Of a stretch of 64,000 nt of DNA, positions 56,401 to 64,000 are shown piece after piece. Numbering within the stretch: position 1 is the first letter of the stretch; every line of letters starts with the position of its first letter. The notes beneath the pieces are model-generated. The model saw only the letters and a program-made list of their open reading frames with translations, was not told the origin of the DNA and did not search any database. Made by a program: the position numbers and the translations under genes. The DNA comes from Plasmopara viticola (lineage: Eukaryota; Oomycota; Peronosporomycetes; Peronosporales; Peronosporaceae): contig MBPM02000057.1 in assembly GCA_001695595.3 (NCBI GenBank), positions 248,001 through 312,000 of the forward strand, given 5' to 3'.

Positions 56401-59400
56401 TCCCGACGAGAGGTTGAGGATCATATACATTCGGCAGTACAGCCCTACTCGTCGCTCGTAGATTATTCGTCACCTTCCAGCTTCAATACGAACAATGCAC
56501 TAAAGTTTTTGGAACGTGAGCTGAAAATGGTGCGGCGAAACTTTGTAATTTGGAAGGAGTGGGTCATTGGTCATCAACGAGAAAAGCTATTGGTGCGCGA
56601 ATCAGTAGCAAGGCGAAAAGTTCGGCATTTTGTTTCTTTGCATCATCGTAGACGTCTTCAAGCTCGGATTGAGGAAGAGAATGGGCGTCAATGTTTGGCA
56701 GCATTGCGCATACAGCGCAATTGGAAGGTGTATAGCTCCAACAAGAATGTCGCGTATCGCAGAGCTGTTTTTTTCACTCTTTACTTGGCGTTTCATCGTG
56801 CACTTTTCTTTGTCAAGATCTCAAAATTGCGAAGGCAACGTGAAGATGCTAAGGAGAAAGTGGTGCGGTGGTGGAGACACGAAAAGGTTCGGATCAAAAA
56901 GAAGCGACTGCATCGTGAAAAAGGGATGCGAGAACGGGAACGCCGAGCAAGGGCCCGAAAAGACATTTACCATTTTTTAAAAGAAGTTGTACTTCGTCGA
57001 AAGCTAAAGACTACGCAGGACTTGGCGAACAAGGTTTTGTTTCGAAAGAAATTGAAATGGACGAATGCCAAGCGAGAAATGGAGAAGAAAATGAAGCTCG
57101 ATTATAAACACCGAATTGACCTTATTGCTGATATGGACGCACAATGCGCAGCTCTCGACCGCCAATGGAAAGCTTCCGAGCTCGAACGACTGAATTTGCT
57201 CACGCACCACGAACGCTTTGTGTACCAACAGCAGCAAGCAGTTGAGGTTCGACGGAGACGTCTTGCCGCACTTAAAATCCAAATGTTTTATCGCATTTGT
57301 CTTTTCCACGCAAAGTTGGCACGAGCTGAGTTGGCAAAGAAACAGTATGCACGTAGGCTTCATAAAGAGCTTTTGACAAAGGTAATACGAGACGCTACAA
57401 GACAAAAGCAAAACACAGAGACGCGCGCACAGGTACGTGCGCTGGAGCAGAAGATTGACCAAATGACACAAGTAGCCATACATACTGACACGCAGCACCG
57501 CCACGTCTTACGAAATTATCAAGAGCGAGATAGGCGAAGTCGTGAACGTGCCGCTCGACAGAGAATCAAAGCTTTTCTTGCCTCGTGGACGCTTGTGAGA
57601 AGGGCCAATTGTGAACGTCGGAAGTTTTTGCATGATCAAGCACAACTGCAAGCGAAAACAACCGAGATGGAGCAAATGCTTTGTGAAGATCAGCGAGAGC
57701 AGCGGCGAACAGCGCTATCGATTGCATCGGAACTAGAGCAGCGCTTGTCCGAGACAAAGGCGCGATCAGACATTCTACTCGCAGCTAATGCCCAGTTGGC
57801 TGCAGAGAAGGAGGAGAATGCTCGGCAAGCAGTCAAAGCTCTGGAAAGTAGTAGGACTGAAGCCAGATTGAACCAAATAGCTTCTTGGGGGTCCAAGCAG
57901 CTACAGCTGTCTAAATTGCAAAAGGAAAGCGATGCAATCAGAGCGCTGGCAGCGCTCGAAATGGACGAAGAGAAGAAGAAATTGTGCAAAGAGATCGATG
58001 CGAAGACACGTGAGATCTCCTTGGTCAAGGCGACAAGCGTCATGTACCGGCACATTAGCCAAAAACGGAGCCACAAAACCGTTGAAATGATGCGGACACA
58101 GCACGAGCGAAAGACAGCGCTTAAGAAAGCTCTTGACGACCGCAATCGAGCTCTGGTCGTGCAACTGATTCTCGACTTTAAATTTATGACGGAACGTGCG
58201 AGTTATAGTGGCATCACACAAGGTTTACACGGTCTGGCGCACTTGTGCACGGTGCAAGCTCAAACATTTGCTAGACTGAAGCAGCTTCGAAGTGAGAATT
58301 GTGCACGCACTATCCAACGAGTTTGGCGACAGTGGAGACATCAGCAGAGAATCAAGAGTCAAGAGTTAGCAGTGGCTCGCGCAAGAGAAAGCAAGCTACG
58401 ACATGTGTTTGCTCAAAGAATTCAAGGCTGGTGGAGAAAACGTGTTTGCGAGCAGCAAAGACGACGAGAGCAACAAAGTGCTTTCGAGGCGCACTTAAAA
58501 GCATTTCAAGTGCAGGCGAGTGTACGCAAAATCAGCCATGTGTGGAGACGTTGGCAGTTTGAGCGACAGCAAGAGCGACGCCGTCAGCAGCACATGCGGA
58601 ACAAGCGCTTGCTTGCCATTCGCGTTCGAGTAAACGCTTGGAAACTCCAACGAGCATGGAGACGTTGGCTTTGGATTCGTGAAAAAATGAGGCACGCACA
58701 TCAAAAAGCTTTAAATGTGCTACAACTGGCCAATGTGATGCGTCAAAGTGCAAATGCTCGTAAAATTCAAGTAGTCTGGAGGCGATGGATCCTAGACGAG
58801 CGAGCACGAAGACACGTGGAACTACTAGCGCACACTGCACAAATAAATATGATTTGTATCCAAGCCAATGCTCATAAGATTCAGAAAGCATGGAGACATT
58901 GGATTCAGGCTGAGAGAGATCGAAGGCTGCTGCAACAACGTGCGTTTGAAGAGCATTTAGAAGCAATACGTTTTCAATCTCATTTACGTAAGATCCAGCG
59001 AGAGTCGAGGCGCTGGATTGATCATAAGAAAAAGCTGAAAGAACGGCAGTGTGCTCATCGTCGTGTGTTTATAAACATTGTGCGCCTTCAGCGGTGGTGG
59101 CGAAGATGGCGGCGCAAGCTGCGAGTGAAGGCTACACGGACTCGTATCATGCACAATGCTTGTGCTCAAGTACTTCAGAGAATGTGGAGGCGATGGCATC
59201 GTATGCGAGTCGCTAAACGAGCATTACAACGGGTTTTGAATAATCGAAACGCTTGCGCTTGCAAGGTACAGCGACGCTGGCGTCAGTGGCGATATTGGAG
59301 ACAAAGACGAAATGACAGCGCGAAGCGAATACAGAAACGATATAACGAGTGGCAGAAACTCAAACGAAGGCAGAAGACAGAGCAGATTGCTTACAAAAAG

Positions 59401-62376
59401 ATTGAGCAGCTGCGTCATTGCAGTGCGCTAAAAGTTCAAACGTGCTGGCGCATAGTGCGGCTCCAAAAGAATAAACAGCTTGAGCCGGAACGTGTTGGAG
59501 ACCGTCAAAGTGCAAGCTCATTGCCAATGCAACAGGATTGGGGAACTGGACTTTACAAACAAGATATAGCTGTGGTGGAGCTGCAAACGCTGTGGCGGAA
59601 ATGGCATTTTCAACTACAGGAGAAATATAAACGAGAATGTGTTCGAGACGAAAGTTGTCGAAAGATACAGCGGACTTGGAAATCCTCACGACAGCAACGA
59701 AAGATAGCTCGAGAACGTCTTCATAACCAGCAAAACTTGAGTGCTTTGAAAATATTAAGGAGCTGGCGACGATCGCGCTATCGTTGTCCCACGCGATCGA
59801 TTAAGTGCAATGACATCGTATTCGAACAGCGACAACTCAGTATGGCCACTGAGCCACAGGCTGACAAGGAGCGTGAATCGGGAAGCCCGGTTCGATTAAA
59901 ATTTATCACCCAGCAAATCCAAGGTCGGCGTATCGCTCGTGCAGTCGACAGATATCTTCAGAGTCAACGGGCAGCAAAAGCGGCGACTAATATCAAGAAT
60001 TTCTGGAAGAAAACACTTTTTAAAAGGCTGTCTTTACAATTGCTCGAACAGAAACGCGCTGAAGAAGCTCGCCAGTATCAGCTAAAGCTTTCAGTACTTG
60101 CAGCCAAAGTGCAAGCATGCTGGCGACACTGGCATACTAGATTCCGTCAAGCAAAGCGAGCAGCTGTGATAAAGGAAGAACTTTACTTGATTCAGAAGGC
60201 CAAAGCTCTTGAACGGAAGCTGGCAGCGGCAAAGCGCACGCTGGCCGCTAAACAAATCCAAAGATATTTAGCTTCTCGAAGGCGGTCGATTGCCATCAAA
60301 AGTGTCTCTAACAGAAAGGTCGTACTTAATTCTGAAAAAAATATTGACAAAGAGGACTTTAACTTGTCGAAAGAGCCACTTCACGAGCTTGCAGAAGGAC
60401 AAGCAGACCAGATACAGACTGAAGAGTGCGGAAGTGATAATGAATCACAAACGATCGTTACAGAGGAGGATTCAGATCGTGCGTCCGTGAATTTGATTGT
60501 CGAAGACTGGTCCCACCGCCACCTACCGCACATATTATCGCGTAGTGTGAATCAGATTTTGTTTTGCCACGAGGCGGCAATTGTGATTCAAAAGTGTGTT
60601 CGAAGCTATCGAAGACGACGCCAGCTTCAATTTTATTTTCAATATGATTGTGGAGGTACATCACCCAATTCAGACACGAACGCTAACGGTGAACACTTTT
60701 ACTTTTACTTGAAAAAGGCTCGTGCGTGGCTGGCGCTGGGCGTTCCCAAGGCGGTGGGTTCTGGATATGTCTCTAAAGAACGCATGGCCGTTCTGTGCCT
60801 TCGTTTTGACTCACAAATGACGCGTAAATTGTTGCAATTATTTGAGCCAAACGACAGATATTCATTGTCAGAAATTCTCACATTTTTGCGTGCAATTTCG
60901 GTTGATGCTGTCCCGTTATTCCAATCTCCGGTCTGTTTGGAAGATAATGACAATTCGAAACCGGAACTGCGCTACCACGTTGTTGGAGAATTGGAACTCC
61001 CTCAATTTGTTGTTCAATTTCAAAAAGTTAGACAAGATCATGCTTTAATTCGACGTCAGCAGCTCTTAGAAATCGATAAGAATTCCGAAATTAGTCTTGA
61101 CGGTGCACCATTGTCTCCGTCGCAAGATGCAAAAAAGGAAGTCACGGTCTTTTCTGCAATAGAAATGGCATCGGTGGAGGATGCCATGTCTCTACAGCAA
61201 CGCGGAGCAGATTTGTGGGCTCTTGAAGCGAAGACGCAACGTAATGCTTTGCACCTATTGTCGTTTTCCAAAGGAAGTCTTCGTTTGCGAACTCAAGTAT
61301 TGGAGTTCTTCCTTAGCTGCGGTACTCTTGTTAACGTAGATGCTGCTGATTGCAACGGAGACACACCGTTGATGTTGTACGCGTCGCTCGGGCATCTCGA
61401 CCATATGCAAAAGCTGCTGCAACATGGAGCTGACATTCACTTGACAAACAAAAATGGCCAAAATGTGCTACATCGAGCTTGCGAAAATGATCAAGTTGAA
61501 ACCTGTGGCTTTTTGCAGCAACTAATGCTCAAAGACGAGAATGTGCTGGCAGACGAAACGATCTCATCATTGGTCCCCACAGCTCTCTCACTTCACACTC
61601 CGGACAAAACGGGGCGGTACCCTTTTCATTATCTCGCTGAAAATGGATGTATTGAATGTGTGAAGCAATTAATGGTCCATACTGAAGCAAACCGCGACTG
61701 GAACCGCGTGGTGCAAGCTCAAAAAGATTCAGACGGTCGGACAGCGTTGCATCTCGCGGTGCAAGCGCATGATGTAGCCATGACAACGCTTCTATTGACT
61801 GCCGATGGAGTCACGGACGTCAACGCTTTTGATCACTTGCACCAATCGCCTCTGCATTATGCAATTGACTCGCCCGCAGCCCTTCAACTGATCTCTTGTT
61901 TGGTACAACGCGGAGCTCTTGTAAACGTAGCAGACGAACGAGGCGACACACCGCTTCACAGGGCAGTGCTTTCTGGTCGCGCAGCTGTGACACGGACGTT
62001 GCTCTCCCTTGGTGCAGATCCAACACTTTGTAATAGCGATTGGGAGACTCCTGCACAAATCGCGGCAGCCTATGGTCAACTTGATTGCATGCGTCTGCTA
62101 CTTCACGCCCAACAACAATTTAGTGCTGTTTCGAGCATTGAGCAAAACCTGCAACAATCGTCTACTCCATTCAGCGACGACCCTGGTATGCTGAAAGTGG
62201 AGGAAACTGTGAATCATCGACAAGCTACAATTCGATCAAACGATTGCGATGCTTTAGATGATAAGTTGAACATAACATCCATTACCGACCAAGCTCATGA
62301 AAGCTACTGGGAAGAGTTGCATCAAGACATGCAGCTCGTAGAAGAAAGCGGGCAATCTTCATCGGATGACGAATAG
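53428..62376 (+). CDS. Giant IQ-motif and ankyrin-repeat protein
   Basis: An uninterrupted 8.9-kb frame giving about 2982 residues from the first ATG. The first ~960 residues are Ser-rich and low in known features. From about 1000 to 1600 the protein is highly charged and helical (coiled coil), with scattered IQ-like sites. From about 1625 to 2010 a run of IQ-type units follows, with the core (K/R)(I/L)Qxx(W)RRW about every 38-40 residues in the middle part (for example KIQVVWRRW and KIQKAWRHW). More IQ-like sites lie to about 2330. The end (about 2570-2895) holds at least six ankyrin repeats (NALHLL, DTPLMLYASLGH, TALHLAVQAHD, DTPLHRAVLSGRA). IQ sites bind calmodulin-type proteins, and arrays like this form rods in spindle, centrosome or ciliary proteins. 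A cytoskeletal or flagellar role is only inferred. It starts 169 bp after the LIG1 stop. Confidence 0.85.
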   Translation: MHDRSFLWGGRSPFIHRSTGSGERRRHDQQRLLVELELDDLLDQRVGMEQSRILGSAGDTRRSRQLHPSNYGSVVAGSQLQLRNSQSTTTKSHTKHQMHQLDARRLSSFNKPMQHVRRTEQSLTLPRYQSTQRPTRRSMPKQSPAHLVIESIRQNIQLRDQVMAHLQQEVLGGMTLQRALHVNSNVPQRMVKLLNRIRSLSLAVVEAVVYLSSELKSFDMATTSYVHDTLEQDFYGYLLQMASCDWDFLMGSPQLQRLFQHLQVHLTRNPFLDGLSLSSSELLLCSCHQSMSSSDLFCSASSLSSSLLGLLTQKLETFALQTQQFLADWQIFPAERVAAALLHLMDLETRFNALQMLPRYLQSHSSHREYLQHFTQMELTQDDSPYGSDTYEGKRVQRRDTHSLHEDDGTHLSVVEAWAGSPVAKNTELSEPRPSFSSKLTPQSSCRGNDTDRVKKASFATKLPISVRSNISSDSDVKSLPKAARESALVSQIELLQPTPHVAEKEEMDTSDLPSSPRIQLPNPDTVRRDSNRKTLVLPKTSNLGLRQLVLPLPSLDVMGSTKISSRSSERSVYLKDGSEKSMRIDAESQLSGRNLADEATARTIEKSANTSFDYDEVGEQNGEAFVPVVKHTNTPEVELAIGSMETTKALEVFGSIESARKSSPGPLGISHVYADKRSKSLVSAVETLVEDTQVACSVDHITTTSNEDEYACNFEYSSEAALSGIAMVLQMLPDFSFSASMSPPIVDQVKCEEDLRCSEGRNGQSCRSKEQESVLIDSAVMINARALPSIANVDSILTPKTTSLIVGGRMIKKDEYKSEEAEQKLDLLKPEYDEYAYSSGSGVPNDAVTIKLLPSVSKDDVFSIKDYKAEDRPETCSSRMTTYQSIAFKVENEWPKTSVEVAADALTENHFSGTLVFPSQSNASGPIAQASCHSDATTTNSVVAFSTPTSSFSANHAALSCVSDDAFDIKRVFALCRDIQGSAIDMSQWVSRREVEDHIHSAVQPYSSLVDYSSPSSFNTNNALKFLERELKMVRRNFVIWKEWVIGHQREKLLVRESVARRKVRHFVSLHHRRRLQARIEEENGRQCLAALRIQRNWKVYSSNKNVAYRRAVFFTLYLAFHRALFFVKISKLRRQREDAKEKVVRWWRHEKVRIKKKRLHREKGMRERERRARARKDIYHFLKEVVLRRKLKTTQDLANKVLFRKKLKWTNAKREMEKKMKLDYKHRIDLIADMDAQCAALDRQWKASELERLNLLTHHERFVYQQQQAVEVRRRRLAALKIQMFYRICLFHAKLARAELAKKQYARRLHKELLTKVIRDATRQKQNTETRAQVRALEQKIDQMTQVAIHTDTQHRHVLRNYQERDRRSRERAARQRIKAFLASWTLVRRANCERRKFLHDQAQLQAKTTEMEQMLCEDQREQRRTALSIASELEQRLSETKARSDILLAANAQLAAEKEENARQAVKALESSRTEARLNQIASWGSKQLQLSKLQKESDAIRALAALEMDEEKKKLCKEIDAKTREISLVKATSVMYRHISQKRSHKTVEMMRTQHERKTALKKALDDRNRALVVQLILDFKFMTERASYSGITQGLHGLAHLCTVQAQTFARLKQLRSENCARTIQRVWRQWRHQQRIKSQELAVARARESKLRHVFAQRIQGWWRKRVCEQQRRREQQSAFEAHLKAFQVQASVRKISHVWRRWQFERQQERRRQQHMRNKRLLAIRVRVNAWKLQRAWRRWLWIREKMRHAHQKALNVLQLANVMRQSANARKIQVVWRRWILDERARRHVELLAHTAQINMICIQANAHKIQKAWRHWIQAERDRRLLQQRAFEEHLEAIRFQSHLRKIQRESRRWIDHKKKLKERQCAHRRVFINIVRLQRWWRRWRRKLRVKATRTRIMHNACAQVLQRMWRRWHRMRVAKRALQRVLNNRNACACKVQRRWRQWRYWRQRRNDSAKRIQKRYNEWQKLKRRQKTEQIAYKKIEQLRHCSALKVQTCWRIVRLQKNKQLEPERVGDRQSASSLPMQQDWGTGLYKQDIAVVELQTLWRKWHFQLQEKYKRECVRDESCRKIQRTWKSSRQQRKIARERLHNQQNLSALKILRSWRRSRYRCPTRSIKCNDIVFEQRQLSMATEPQADKERESGSPVRLKFITQQIQGRRIARAVDRYLQSQRAAKAATNIKNFWKKTLFKRLSLQLLEQKRAEEARQYQLKLSVLAAKVQACWRHWHTRFRQAKRAAVIKEELYLIQKAKALERKLAAAKRTLAAKQIQRYLASRRRSIAIKSVSNRKVVLNSEKNIDKEDFNLSKEPLHELAEGQADQIQTEECGSDNESQTIVTEEDSDRASVNLIVEDWSHRHLPHILSRSVNQILFCHEAAIVIQKCVRSYRRRRQLQFYFQYDCGGTSPNSDTNANGEHFYFYLKKARAWLALGVPKAVGSGYVSKERMAVLCLRFDSQMTRKLLQLFEPNDRYSLSEILTFLRAISVDAVPLFQSPVCLEDNDNSKPELRYHVVGELELPQFVVQFQKVRQDHALIRRQQLLEIDKNSEISLDGAPLSPSQDAKKEVTVFSAIEMASVEDAMSLQQRGADLWALEAKTQRNALHLLSFSKGSLRLRTQVLEFFLSCGTLVNVDAADCNGDTPLMLYASLGHLDHMQKLLQHGADIHLTNKNGQNVLHRACENDQVETCGFLQQLMLKDENVLADETISSLVPTALSLHTPDKTGRYPFHYLAENGCIECVKQLMVHTEANRDWNRVVQAQKDSDGRTALHLAVQAHDVAMTTLLLTADGVTDVNAFDHLHQSPLHYAIDSPAALQLISCLVQRGALVNVADERGDTPLHRAVLSGRAAVTRTLLSLGADPTLCNSDWETPAQIAAAYGQLDCMRLLLHAQQQFSAVSSIEQNLQQSSTPFSDDPGMLKVEETVNHRQATIRSNDCDALDDKLNITSITDQAHESYWEELHQDMQLVEESGQSSSDDE

Positions 62377-62515
62377 GCCGCAACTTTCGGACATGACGAT
62401 GAAGAGCCGTTGAAGTGTTGCAGTACATGGTTCAATGAAGAGAGGAATAAATTGGTGGCGTTTTTATCTGTTGAAGCTATCGATGATGCTGAAACTTTCG
62501 AAAACGATGAAAAAG

Positions 62516-63481
62516 TCATTGATTGACCATTTCCATACGTTGGTTCGCGCACTGAATCGTGTTTTTAAGTAGCATGGCCACGGTCATGGGACCGATGCCC
62601 CCTGGTACAGGAGTGATGGCGTGCACGACTTTGAGTGCGGCATGAAAATCCACATCCCCTACAAGACGGTACCCACTCTTTTTAGTCGCGTCCTCGATTG
62701 GATTGATGCCCACATCAATGACCGTAGCACCGGCTTTCAACCACTCTCCTTTCACAAAACACGGACGTCCGATAGCAGCAATAACGATGTCAGCCTCAAG
62801 CAAGCGCGCCTCGAGATTTTGTGTATGTGAATGACAAATGGTGACCGTGGCGTTGCGGCGCAGACACAGCAACGACACTGGTAACCCAACGATCTGGCTA
62901 CGACCAAGCACAACAACATGCTTGCCTTCTAGCGGGATCTTGTAGTGAACCAGCAGCTCAAGACACCCAGCAGGTGTACAGGGCAACGCGAAAGGGGTCT
63001 CGTCTAGCCCCGAGGCCTTATTGGTTCCATATTGAAAGAGCTTTGCGTGGTTTACAGGGTGCAAACCGTCAACGTCTTTATTGGGATCAATAGTAGCAAG
63101 GATGGCGCTTTCGTTGCAGAATACTGGCAATGGGAGCTGGACAATAATACCGTCCACGGTCGTGCTTTCGTTTAGTTCCTTAATCGTGGCTAGTAACTCA
63201 CGTGTAACAGTTTCTGGGGTAGTCTCACTGTCTAAGGAGATGTCGAGTTTCCATGACTTGATACCCACTGCAGTACATGCCTTTTGCTTCATACGCACAT
63301 ACGTAGTGGAATCTTTGCGGGAGCCCACGAGTATGACTGCTAGCCCCACAGAGCGTCCAAACCGCTGCTCAAATGCGACGCACTGTGGCTGCAGCTGTTG
63401 CATGCAGATAGCGTCGCTCGTAGCCTTGCCGTCTAATAGAATGGCCGTCTTACGAGTGGCTTCGCAGGTCTGTTGGCGCAT
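62516..63481 (-). CDS. Methylenetetrahydrofolate dehydrogenase/cyclohydrolase
   Basis: A 321-residue single-exon protein from the ATG at 63481. All marks of the FolD/MTHFD family are present in order: YVRMK with catalytic Tyr61 and Lys65, DGIIVQLPLP, DVDGLHPVN, PCTPAGCLELL, GRSQIVGLPVSLLC (NAD(P) binding), DIVIAAIGRP, VIDVGIN, GDVDF and ITPVPGGIGPMTVAMLL. The enzyme oxidises 5,10-methylene-THF and hydrolyses the product to 10-formyl-THF, feeding purine and formyl-Met synthesis. It is the short bifunctional form without a formyl-THF synthetase domain. No clear targeting peptide is seen in the ~12 residues before the catalytic domain. The gene lies tail to tail with the giant protein gene, 139 bp apart. 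Confidence 0.95.
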   Translation of the reverse strand: MRQQTCEATRKTAILLDGKATSDAICMQQLQPQCVAFEQRFGRSVGLAVILVGSRKDSTTYVRMKQKACTAVGIKSWKLDISLDSETTPETVTRELLATIKELNESTTVDGIIVQLPLPVFCNESAILATIDPNKDVDGLHPVNHAKLFQYGTNKASGLDETPFALPCTPAGCLELLVHYKIPLEGKHVVVLGRSQIVGLPVSLLCLRRNATVTICHSHTQNLEARLLEADIVIAAIGRPCFVKGEWLKAGATVIDVGINPIEDATKKSGYRLVGDVDFHAALKVVHAITPVPGGIGPMTVAMLLKNTIQCANQRMEMVNQ

Positions 63482-64000
63482 TACAATACAATTTCGTGAC
63501 ACGCGCCAGACGTACCGGTATTTTAAGGCCGATTGAATGCAAATGACGGTAATACCAGTTCCCTGATCGTAAAATTCTGAACGGCGCGATAGTATCGGTA
63601 GACACGTTCAATACGGGTTACGTCACAAAAAAGTGCTCGATTACTAATCACCTGGCTGTGCCAAGTACTTATGTACAAGTGTTGAACACTACTTTGCCCC
63701 TTCTACTGCTTTTAACACGGGCGAGATTTTTGATGCAGTGCGGTAACGACTAAATCGAAATATTTTTGTGAATTCTCATTTTCTCACTGCAAAGTGTTTC
63801 TAGTAAGATTGCTTGCAAATACCAATTTATTTTGAGCAGGGAGCCTAATTATCTTTTGAAGGAAGCCGAACATTTGGCAAAGTAGAAAATCAAGCCCGTT
63901 TAAAGCAGTATTACAATAACTTTGCTTAAGTGGGAAGATGCAAGAACAGGGCCTAATTCCTACTGACAATTTTTGACAAATTTTGTGAAGAAAGGCATTA
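63482..64000. other. Promoter side of the FolD-type gene; no gene seen
   Basis: No reading frame with known features. The first part is expected to hold the 5' UTR and promoter of the FolD-type gene. Confidence 0.5.

Noticed and set aside
1..64000. tRNA genes, rRNA genes and CRISPR arrays
   Set aside because: None was recognised by reading. Short tRNA genes could be missed without a covariance search, and CRISPR arrays are not expected in a eukaryotic nucleus.

Overview
The window reads as nuclear DNA of an oomycete, most likely a Peronosporales species (Phytophthora or downy-mildew relative). Pointers are the short introns of about 46-81 bp, a WRKY19-like zinc-repeat protein, a secreted multi-saposin protein, decayed Ty1/copia and Ty3/gypsy elements, and ordinary eukaryotic housekeeping genes packed tightly at one end. 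An intact gene for the intraflagellar-transport subunit IFT25 suggests, by inference, a lineage that still makes flagellated zoospores. No species can be named from the sequence alone.

Layout. 1-1.4 kb: the 5' part (minus strand) of a broken copia element with a shortened LTR. 1.4-13.9 kb: gene-poor DNA with degenerate tandem repeats and a 328-bp LINE-derived short element with a clean 12-bp target-site duplication. 13.9-22.3 kb: a gene island holding a WRKY19-like protein (+), a small unknown protein (-), an inositol polyphosphate kinase (-, 4 exons) and a saposin-repeat secreted protein (-, 5 exons). 23.8-32.6 kb: a dead gypsy element on the minus strand, split in its gag by a dead copia element with two 263-bp LTRs. 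32.7-43.2 kb: gene-poor DNA with a gypsy relic on the plus strand and a 29-bp tandem repeat. 43.2-44.4 kb: an internally deleted LINE with a 14-bp target-site duplication, the longer relative of the short element at 11.3 kb. 45.4-63.5 kb: a compact gene block of PHD-bromodomain protein (+), IFT25 (+), RNASEH2B (-), DNA ligase I (+), a giant IQ/ankyrin protein of about 2980 residues (+) and FolD-type methylenetetrahydrofolate dehydrogenase/cyclohydrolase (-).

How the genes relate. RNASEH2B and LIG1 are divergently arranged with only 81 bp between their start codons. Both carry PCNA-binding PIP boxes, and both belong to the pathway that removes ribonucleotides from DNA and seals the strand, so co-expression from a shared promoter is a reasonable inference. 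IFT25 lies tail to tail with RNASEH2B (49 bp apart). The IP kinase, saposin protein and WRKY19-like protein show no functional link to each other. The strongest unusual signals are the LINE/short-element pair, the RNASEH2B-LIG1 head-to-head pair, the saposin array with introns at a repeated position, and the giant IQ-ankyrin protein. Exon boundaries were worked out by hand from GT/AG sites, reading phase and fit to known families, so they need transcript confirmation.
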